A stretch of 12,852 bases of DNA from an uncultured Bacillota bacterium. GTDB taxonomy: Bacteria > Bacillota > Clostridia > Christensenellales > QAND01. Where the stretch lies: the NCBI GenBank assembly GCA_905208455.1, contig CAJLPK010000050.1, positions 1 to 12,852 on the forward strand, in the 5' to 3' direction. The notes below the pieces were generated by a model. The model was not told where the DNA came from, made no database searches, and saw only the letters and a list, made by a program, of their open reading frames with translations. Both the position numbers and the translations under genes were made by a program. This document shows, piece by piece, positions 5,535-11,475 of the stretch; the first letter of the stretch is position 1, and the number at the start of each line of letters is the position of its first letter.

Positions 5535-7412
5535 TTATGCGTGCGTGTGTTTCCTCTTTAGGATGAGGAAGACAGCGCCGCCCGCTGCTGCCAGCAGGAA
5601 AGCCCAAAGGGCGGATTCGCTTTGATCGCCGGTTTTGGGTGCGCCGCTCTGTGCGGAGACAAACTCGGCGGATACGGTCGCATCGCCGTTTTCCGGCATT
5701 GTAAAGGTGTACACGCCGTCCTTGCCCTGGAGCTCTTTGCCGCTGACAAAGACCTTGGAGACGCGGTAGCCTTCATCCGCCTTGGCGGTGATGGTGACAG
5801 TTTCGCCTGCTTTGACGGTTTCCTTGTCCACAGACAGCGTGCCGTTTTCGCCGGGCAGCACACGGACAAGGTAGTTGACCTCAGCAGAGAGCAGATCGCT
5901 CATCATGGCTCCCATATCCGAGCCGATGGTCTCGGCGCCGTTTTCAGCCTCAAGGGCGTGTACGGTGACGGTGGGGCGCAGATAGCGGGCCAGCATCTCG
6001 ACATTGATCTGCTGCACGATGGGATCATACGAAGCCTTGAGGGCGTCGGTGAACACGCCGGCATACAATGCGCGCTCCTCAGCCGGCAGGGTATCCAGGA
6101 AGGCGATGAGCGCTTGCTCGCTCTCGATGGCAGCATCAGGATGGTTGATGAGTACCAGCTGTGTCAGCACATCAATAAAGCCTTGGTACAGCGCTTCTGT
6201 GATCTCCGGGTTCACGGTCTCTCCACTGATATCCGCTAAATAATCGGCCAGGCCGGTTACATATTGGTCCAGAGAATCCACCAGGGATTGGCCGGAGGTG
6301 CTGTCCAAATTCGGGATGATGATATCCTCCGGCACCTGTGTTTGGTCAAAGAAATAGTACAAGGCATTGCCCTGCACGGCATCCTCGCCCTGGGCCAGGC
6401 CGCCGGATACGGAGCCCTCGATGACGAGCTTGCCCGCCTGCTTGGCTTCCTCATCCTTTGCCTCAAGACAGAGCACGAAAACGCCGTGGCCGGAAACGGC
6501 CTGTTTTTCGGAAACAGCGCTGCCGCCCTTGACATCGCCCTTGACGGTGACATCTGCTGTTGCCTCCATGGCTATGCCGTCGCCTGCAACGGCTGCGTTA
6601 TCGTTTTTGGCGTCGCCCCCCTGGACGCTGCCGCCCACCGTGACCTCCGATTCGCCGGCTGCCAGAACGCCTGTGCCGCCGATGGCCTGGTCGGACTCGG
6701 ATTCGGCATTGCCTCCCTTGACATCGCCCGTTACCTCTACCTTGGCGTCATCAGCGGTGACGACCCCTTGGCCGCCCAGCTCCTGGCCATCCTTGCCAGC
6801 TACGCTGCCGTCTACCTTTACGGTGGATTCCCCTGCGGCGGCTACGCCGGCGTCACCGCCCTTGACATCGCCGTTGACAGCGACCTCGCCTTTCTCCGTA
6901 GCAAGGGCCCCTACGCCGTCAGAATCTACATTGCCGTTGACGGTAATTTTGGATTCCTCCGTAGCGGCCACGCCGCCGAGCGTACCTTCTACATCGCCGT
7001 TGACGGTCACATCCGCGGCGCCCTCGGCGCCGACCCCGCCGCCGTTTTCATCGGCTTTGACATCGCCATTGACAGTGACCTTGGTATCCTGGACAGATAG
7101 AGCCGTATCCGTCTGTTTGTTTTGGATATCGGCATTGACCTCTGCACTGCCTGTGCCATGGAACGCGACATCGGACAGGATGTACTCATGCCCATTGATG
7201 CGGTAGGTCTGTCCCTCCTTGGCCTCCAGGGCGCCGGCGAATTGGATATCGCCGGTGAGGATGATGGTGACGTCTGCGTCGGTATCACCGAACGCCTCGG
7301 CCAGCTTATCCCAGCTGTCCACATTGTCCCAGGTTTTGGCCAGCGCGGAGATGGGCATCATAGCGGCGACAGCCGCTGCCAACGCTACCGACCAAAATTT
7401 CCGTTTTCTCAT
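5535..7412 (-). CDS. Secreted glycine-rich solenoid-like repeat protein with InlB-type repeat and APKTGD sorting signal, 625 aa
   Basis: A probable wall-anchored surface protein. The N-terminus is a signal peptide (MRKRK, hydrophobic core, likely cleavage after ALA near residue 25). Residues 112-335 hold nine rungs of the form V-x-V-x-G-(D/S/N)-V, beginning at 112, 135, 156, 177, 198, 225, 257, 288 and 329, most followed by a Gly-rich turn and a GV(A/L)AAxES-like strand. This resembles parallel beta-helix adhesins. A helical region without recognised motifs spans about 370-480. Residues about 513-585 match a divergent InlB B-repeat (GTLSVDKETVKAGETVTI, ADEGYRV, YTFTMPENGDATVSAEF). The end is APKTGD (591-596), a hydrophobic stretch and KRKHTHA. 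The mature protein is strongly acidic. The ATG (7412-7410) follows a good ribosome site (GAAAGGAAGGAA on the minus strand). Its own promoter and a palindrome lie upstream. The partner or ligand is unknown. Confidence 0.85.
   Translation of the reverse strand: MRKRKFWSVALAAAVAAMMPISALAKTWDNVDSWDKLAEAFGDTDADVTIILTGDIQFAGALEAKEGQTYRINGHEYILSDVAFHGTGSAEVNADIQNKQTDTALSVQDTKVTVNGDVKADENGGGVGAEGAADVTVNGDVEGTLGGVAATEESKITVNGNVDSDGVGALATEKGEVAVNGDVKGGDAGVAAAGESTVKVDGSVAGKDGQELGGQGVVTADDAKVEVTGDVKGGNAESESDQAIGGTGVLAAGESEVTVGGSVQGGDAKNDNAAVAGDGIAMEATADVTVKGDVKGGSAVSEKQAVSGHGVFVLCLEAKDEEAKQAGKLVIEGSVSGGLAQGEDAVQGNALYYFFDQTQVPEDIIIPNLDSTSGQSLVDSLDQYVTGLADYLADISGETVNPEITEALYQGFIDVLTQLVLINHPDAAIESEQALIAFLDTLPAEERALYAGVFTDALKASYDPIVQQINVEMLARYLRPTVTVHALEAENGAETIGSDMGAMMSDLLSAEVNYLVRVLPGENGTLSVDKETVKAGETVTITAKADEGYRVSKVFVSGKELQGKDGVYTFTMPENGDATVSAEFVSAQSGAPKTGDQSESALWAFLLAAAGGAVFLILKRKHTHA
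6408..7079 (-). repeat. Nine imperfect VxVxGDV rung repeats in the repeat protein
   Basis: Codons 112-335. The rung motif recurs at spacings of 23, 21, 21, 21, 27, 32, 31 and 41 residues, so the first five rungs are regular and later ones carry growing acidic Gly/Ser/Asn insertions (for example GGNAESESDQAIGG). On the + strand the rung codons appear as recurring GCCGTTGACGGT- or CCCTTGACATCGCC-like strings. These resemble -35 boxes by chance and should not be read as promoters. Confidence 0.8.
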
Positions 7413-7460
7413 TGCAGTTCCTTCCTTTCTAAAAAATTATGCACGAACGCATGAGAAGCG

Positions 7461-7499
7461 AAAGGTAAGATAGAAACAAATGTGTTTCTATATACCTTT
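7461..7499. promoter_or_regulatory. Interrupted palindrome at the start of the repeat-protein transcript (candidate operator or leader hairpin)
   Basis: The inner arms ATAGAAACA (7470-7478) and TGTTTCTAT (7483-7491) are perfect 9-base complements around AATG. The outer arms AAAGGTA (7461-7467) and TACCTTT (7493-7499) are perfect 7-base complements, separated from the inner arms by a small 2/1 internal loop. The palindrome abuts the minus-strand -10 box, and the predicted start (near 7493) falls inside it. It could bind a dimeric repressor or form a stable 5' hairpin. No T-run follows it in the minus direction, so it is not a terminator. Confidence 0.65.
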
Positions 7500-7528
7500 A
7501 TTATAGCCGTGTGATGGAGGGCAGACAA
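7500..7528 (-). promoter_or_regulatory. Sigma-A-type promoter for the minus-strand repeat protein
   Basis: On the minus strand a perfect -10 TATAAT (7505-7500) lies 17 bases downstream of a -35 TTGTCT (7528-7523, two mismatches to TTGACA). The expected start is near 7493, giving a leader of about 80 bases before the ATG at 7412. Confidence 0.75.
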
Positions 7529-7678
7529 GGCTTTTTGCAAAATTTATCGGCAAACTTAGGTAAAAATGACAAAATAAAGACAATTTTTATCCAAAATATC
7601 GTAAAAATTAAAAACCGCTGCTTGGCAGAGAAAAGGAGGGCATGATAAAGTAAAAAAAACGGAGTAGGAGGAACAAAA
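7529..7678 (+). promoter_or_regulatory. AT-rich upstream region and ribosome site of the DUF885 gene pair
   Basis: This stretch must carry the promoter for the + strand peptidase genes, but no convincing -35/-10 pair with normal spacing was found. TTGCAA at 7535 has no good -10 partner. The DNA is strongly AT-rich from 7531 to 7614. The ribosome site AGGAGGA (7666-7672) is well placed for the ATG at 7679. An earlier AGGAGG (7634-7639) lies only 2 bases before a minimal ATG-ATA-AAG-TAA frame (7642-7653). Confidence 0.4.
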
Positions 7679-9481
7679 ATGCAGCAGCGGATGGTACGAA
7701 GGGCAAAGCGTGTGCTGGCCATGGCCATGGCAGTGTGCGTATGGGCGGCGGCCTCGGCCTGTGCGGGGCCAAAACTGACGGCAGATTCGTTTGATGCGTA
7801 TTGCACGCGCGTGCTAAAGCAGATGATAGGCGAGGATTATTTGACCCTCCATTTCTTCTTTGACGACCCGGAAGCAGCAGGGCTGGAGGCATTGCCGCCT
7901 ACCTTCGGGCATTATACGGCGCAGACGGAGGAGCAAGCGGAAAAAGAAGCCAAGGAGAATGCTGAGATCATCCAGACGCTGATGCAGTATGACAGGGAGA
8001 CGCTGTCCGAAAGCCAGCAGAAAACCTATGACCTGCTGCTTTGGACGCTGCAAAGCGCAGTGCCGGCCGCGCCGGCGTATTATGACAATCCCAATGCGCC
8101 AAATTTTGGCTGGCAGGCGCAGATCCAGATTTCGCTGGCAGAGCTGGCGCTGGATACGGAGGAGGACGTGGAAAACTATCTGGCGCTGCTCAGCGATATG
8201 CCGCGCTATGCCGAGGAGCTGATGCAGTATCAGCAGGAGAAAAAGCAGGCAGGGCTGGGCATCAGCGCCGAGCAGGCGGAGCTGGCAATCGAAGAATGCG
8301 AGGCATTCCTGCGCTCTGGCGAGGAAAACGTACTGCTGCGGTCGTTTGACGAACGCATTGAAGGCATAGAGAGCCTGAGCACGGCGCAAAAGGAGAGCTA
8401 TAAGCAGCGCAACAGGGACGCTGTGCAGGCTTACTGCCTGCCGGCATACCAGACGATGGCGGAGGGGCTGGAAAACGCAAAGGACGAGAGCCGTGACGGG
8501 TCGCTGGCCAGCCTGCCGCAGGGGCGCATGGTATATAAGACGCTGGTGCGCCAATACACCATGAGCCAGGCCTCGCCGGAGGAGATCCAGGAGGAGCTCG
8601 AGGAGGATGAGGAGGCGATGCTGACGGAGATGCGCAGCCTAATCTGGCAGGACCCGGCCGGCTACCAGGCGTGGGAAAGGATGGACCTGGGCACGGAGGA
8701 CCCGGAGCAGAGCGTGGCGTGGTTCCGGGAGAAGATGCAGGCGGATTTCCCGGCGCTTTGGGGCGAGGTGCCGTATACGGTGAGCCAGGTGTCCCCGGCG
8801 CTGGAGGACACCATCCAAAACCCGGCGTTTTACATGATCCCGTATGTGGACAAGGAAGGGGTGGAAAACCACATTTACATCAATGAAAAGCACCTGGGGG
8901 ACAGCGTGCTGCCCACGCTGGCGCACGAAGGGTTCCCGGGGCATTTATACCAGACCAATTACAGCCGGCAGGCCGGCGACAGCGTATTGTACCAGCTTTT
9001 GACACCCACGGGATACAGCGAGGGATGGGCCAATTATGTGGAAAATTACAGCTACAAATACCTAACGGACAGCGAAGGGGCGGCCAGCCTGTGCAGGCTC
9101 AACAGCCAGCTGAGCCTGAACCTGTACTGCCAGATGGACATTGGCGTGAATTACCTGGGTTGGGATACCGAAGAGCTGACGGCGTTTGCGGAGATGTATT
9201 TTGATGTGGATGAGCAGGCGATGGAAGAGATGTACCAGATCTTCCTTGCATCGCCGGGCGAATATTTGCAGTATTACTACACCGCCCGGCAAATCGAAAA
9301 GGCGTATGACAGGGCTTCGGAAGCGCTGGGCAGCGCGTTTGACGACAAAGCATTTCACCGGGCGATCTTGGAGGCGCTGCCCACCAAGGAGGGCATAGAA
9401 AAGGCGACGGACGCTTACATCGAAGAGGCGGGCGGCGGAAAGCAGACGGGCTGCGTGCCGGTGTACAGGGCAGCGGCATAA
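7679..9481 (+). CDS. DUF885-family probable zinc metallopeptidase, exported/lipoprotein, 600 aa
   Basis: A probable extracytoplasmic peptidase of the DUF885 family; the substrate is unknown. The N-terminus has a basic start and hydrophobic core ending ASAC-AG (C28), a weak lipobox; ordinary signal peptidase cleavage near there is the alternative. The N-terminal half is helical. The probable metal site is in LAHEGFPGHLYQ: H416, E417 and H422 (the family's HExxPGH form, with a spacing unlike classic HExxH). GYSEGWANY (445-453) follows, with E448 a likely third ligand, then DIGVNYLGW (487-495). The family usually has DxGLHxxGW here, so N replaces H. Near the C-terminus, SPGEYLQYYYTARQIEKAY departs from the usual PGxxLxYxIGxxxI. 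Metal binding is inferred from family knowledge. The next gene is a paralog 67 bases downstream with no terminator between, so the two are probably co-transcribed. Confidence 0.85.
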   Translation: MQQRMVRRAKRVLAMAMAVCVWAAASACAGPKLTADSFDAYCTRVLKQMIGEDYLTLHFFFDDPEAAGLEALPPTFGHYTAQTEEQAEKEAKENAEIIQTLMQYDRETLSESQQKTYDLLLWTLQSAVPAAPAYYDNPNAPNFGWQAQIQISLAELALDTEEDVENYLALLSDMPRYAEELMQYQQEKKQAGLGISAEQAELAIEECEAFLRSGEENVLLRSFDERIEGIESLSTAQKESYKQRNRDAVQAYCLPAYQTMAEGLENAKDESRDGSLASLPQGRMVYKTLVRQYTMSQASPEEIQEELEEDEEAMLTEMRSLIWQDPAGYQAWERMDLGTEDPEQSVAWFREKMQADFPALWGEVPYTVSQVSPALEDTIQNPAFYMIPYVDKEGVENHIYINEKHLGDSVLPTLAHEGFPGHLYQTNYSRQAGDSVLYQLLTPTGYSEGWANYVENYSYKYLTDSEGAASLCRLNSQLSLNLYCQMDIGVNYLGWDTEELTAFAEMYFDVDEQAMEEMYQIFLASPGEYLQYYYTARQIEKAYDRASEALGSAFDDKAFHRAILEALPTKEGIEKATDAYIEEAGGGKQTGCVPVYRAAA

Positions 9482-9548
9482 GAAAATTTTGACCTAGCAA
9501 AGGGGAAGAGAGAGAAAAGTACAATCATGCATTCGGGGGGAAAATCAG

Positions 9549-11303
9549 ATGAAAAGAGGCGTGCTTCGGAAAACAGGGACGGCGATTCTGCTGGCGCTGT
9601 GCATGGCATTTGGCGCGGTAGGCTGTAGCGTAACAACGATGGGCAGAGAGATCCAGATCACCAATCCGCCGCCAACGGTGAAAAACTCGATGCAACAGCT
9701 GGGCATTCGTGAGCGGTTTTATGATGGGTATATGGAAAACGGCGTATTTCATTTCAATGGATACGGCCAAGACGCGTTTGACAAACAGCTGGGGCATATC
9801 GAGGAGGATCTGGTCTTTTTGCAGCAAATTCAGCAGCAGCCGCTTTCGGAAGAAGAACGGAGGGAATGCGAGATTTTGCAGACGTATTTGCAAGCGGAGC
9901 GCACGCTGTATGAACACCGGCTATGCTGGGAGCCGATGGGCAGCTTTTTGGGCGAGCATACCCACCTGCCTTTGATTTTGGAACAAAACGAGGTAGACAA
10001 TGCGCTGCTTGCCGAGCAGGAAATCCAGATGGTGCAGGGCAGTGGACGGTATTTGGATAGTATGCTGGCCTTTCAGCAGGAAAAAGCGGCGGCAGGTCTG
10101 CTGATGGGGCAAGACCAGATGGACCAAGTGGTGGCTTTTTGCCGAAACTTTGCCAAAGCGCCGGAAGAAATTTATCTGATCGATACGTTTGCGCAAAAGG
10201 TGGACGGCATTTCGGAGCTGAGTGAAGAAGAGAAGCAAGCCCTAAAGCAGGAGTATCGGGAGGCTGTGATACAGCAGTTGGCGCCCGGATATCTGCGGCT
10301 GGCCGATGGATTGGAGGCGCTAAAGCCGCAATGTATCGAGGGCGGTGCTTGTAAGACTGAGGAGGGGAAAGCATACTACCAAGCCTTGATGACATTCAAG
10401 ACAGGATCCTCCCGTAGTGCGGAGGAGATGATTGCCATGTTGGACGAGGCCTTGGATGAGAACGACAAAGAATGGAACCGCCTGATGGATCAGGACGGAG
10501 CGCTTCCAACAAAAACCGCCGTGACCAAGCTGGGCACAAGGGATCCATATGCCATCGCGGAAACGCTAAAAACCAGCATACAACAGGATTTTCCGACGGT
10601 AGAGACGGGCGGCTACCAGATCTTCAATGTCAACGAGCAGGTAGAGGACAACGGAACCGGAGGTGTCTATTACCAGTACAACAATCAGATATACTTGACA
10701 AAACCGGACGAAAAGACCGATGGCGAACTGTTCTTGACATTGGCGCACGAGGGATTTCCGGGTCATTTGTACCAATTCAACTATCATAACCAGCATCATC
10801 CTTATGCGAAGCTGAGGCAAAAACTTTCCTTCGAAGGATATACCGAGGGCTGGGCTACCTATGCCGAGCAGTACAGCGCCAAGTATGCCCAAGACAGCGA
10901 GCGTAAACGCGTATTTATGGCCAACGAAAGCAGCGGCTTTGATCTGTTGGCGGCCAGGATTGACCTGGGGGTGAATTATGAAGGTTGGGGCAAGGAGCAG
11001 ATCAAATCGCTGTTGAGAAAATACGATTACGTTGTCGATGAAGAGACGGTGAGCTTTTACTGGAACCAGGCGGTCTCTGCCCCGGGCGATTCGCTTTCCT
11101 ATGCCATCGGGTATTTGGAGATCATGGAGCTGCAGGGCTATGCCAAGGCAGAATTGGGCGAGGCATATACGGATATGGAATTTCACCGGGCCGTGCTGGA
11201 GGCAGGGCCGTCGCCGTTTTGGCATGTGCGCAGCTATGTAGAGGCGTATGTGGAACGCACAAAAGCGGAGGCGCCGCAGGGGCAAACGGGGCGGGCGGCC
11301 TAA
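9549..11303 (+). CDS. Second DUF885-family probable metallopeptidase lipoprotein, 584 aa
   Basis: A paralog of the preceding gene. The N-terminus MKRGVLRKTG plus a hydrophobic core ends in AVGC (C26), a fair lipobox, so membrane anchoring on the outer face is likely. LAHEGFPGHLYQFNY (H400, E401, H406) and GYTEGWATY (430-438, E433) line up with the first paralog. DLGVNYEGW (472-480) again has Asn where the family usually has His. The C-terminal part keeps the family pattern APGDSLSYAIGYLEIMEL (511-528) and FHRAVLEAGPSPF, which the first paralog has partly lost. This copy is therefore closer to the general family, and the two may differ in substrate. The ATG follows GGGGGG (9535-9540) with 8 bases spacing. 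No convincing separate promoter was seen. A terminator follows. Confidence 0.85.
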   Translation: MKRGVLRKTGTAILLALCMAFGAVGCSVTTMGREIQITNPPPTVKNSMQQLGIRERFYDGYMENGVFHFNGYGQDAFDKQLGHIEEDLVFLQQIQQQPLSEEERRECEILQTYLQAERTLYEHRLCWEPMGSFLGEHTHLPLILEQNEVDNALLAEQEIQMVQGSGRYLDSMLAFQQEKAAAGLLMGQDQMDQVVAFCRNFAKAPEEIYLIDTFAQKVDGISELSEEEKQALKQEYREAVIQQLAPGYLRLADGLEALKPQCIEGGACKTEEGKAYYQALMTFKTGSSRSAEEMIAMLDEALDENDKEWNRLMDQDGALPTKTAVTKLGTRDPYAIAETLKTSIQQDFPTVETGGYQIFNVNEQVEDNGTGGVYYQYNNQIYLTKPDEKTDGELFLTLAHEGFPGHLYQFNYHNQHHPYAKLRQKLSFEGYTEGWATYAEQYSAKYAQDSERKRVFMANESSGFDLLAARIDLGVNYEGWGKEQIKSLLRKYDYVVDEETVSFYWNQAVSAPGDSLSYAIGYLEIMELQGYAKAELGEAYTDMEFHRAVLEAGPSPFWHVRSYVEAYVERTKAEAPQGQTGRAA

Positions 11304-11326
11304 AGCAGCGGGGCCGCATACGGAGC

Positions 11327-11352
11327 AAAAGACGGGGAAGCCCGTCTTTTTT
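11327..11352 (+). terminator. Intrinsic terminator after the DUF885 pair
   Basis: AAAAGACGGG (11327-11336) pairs with CCCGTCTTTT (11341-11350) around a GAAG loop, followed by further T (six in a row, 11347-11352). It starts 24 bases after the stop. Confidence 0.9.
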
Positions 11353-11408
11353 CTTTCTGAAAGGCGCGGTATGGCAGGCGGATTTTTGGCAAAGCTGAAA
11401 AAAGGGGG

Positions 11409-11437
11409 TTGCCAAAGAGAAAAAGTTAGAATATACT
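11409..11437 (+). promoter_or_regulatory. Sigma-A-type promoter of copA
   Basis: A -35 TTGCCA (11409-11414) and -10 TATACT (11432-11437) have the ideal 17-base spacing. A small inverted repeat GTTAG/CTAAC (11425-11429 and 11436-11440) straddles the -10. The expected start is near 11444, right at the GC-rich palindrome. Confidence 0.8.
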
Positions 11438-11442
11438 AACAA

Positions 11443-11464
11443 TACACCCCAGGGGGGTGGGGTA
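11443..11464 (+). promoter_or_regulatory. CsoR-like GC-rich operator over the copA start site
   Basis: TACACCCC (11443-11450) and GGGGTA (11459-11464) flank a G-run. CACCCC (11445-11450) and GGGGTG (11454-11459) form a tighter perfect inverted repeat. A TA-CCCC...GGGG-TA pseudopalindrome at the start of a copper ATPase gene is characteristic of operators of the copper-sensing repressor CsoR. A CopY-type TACAnnTGTA site is not seen. The repressor gene is not in the window, so the assignment is by pattern and context. The copA ribosome site AAGGAG (11464-11469) overlaps its downstream end. Confidence 0.65.
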
Positions 11465-11475
11465 AGGAGAGAAAC

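Noticed and set aside
6408..7079. Recurrent TTGAC strings on the + strand as promoters, or as a CRISPR-like DNA repeat
   Set aside because: They are reverse-complemented codons of the VxVNGDV protein rungs. Units vary in length and sequence and there are no constant repeats with spacers.
6264..7206. Two long + strand frames (about 280 codons each) opposite the repeat-protein gene
   Set aside because: They are antisense to a gene with a clear signal peptide, repeats, anchor, promoter and terminator. Their composition follows the repeat codons of the other strand, and they lack a ribosome site and recognisable domains.
9489..9525. TTGACC and TACAAT between the two DUF885 genes as an internal promoter
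   Set aside because: The spacing is 25 bases, too long for a sigma-A promoter, and no terminator separates the two genes.
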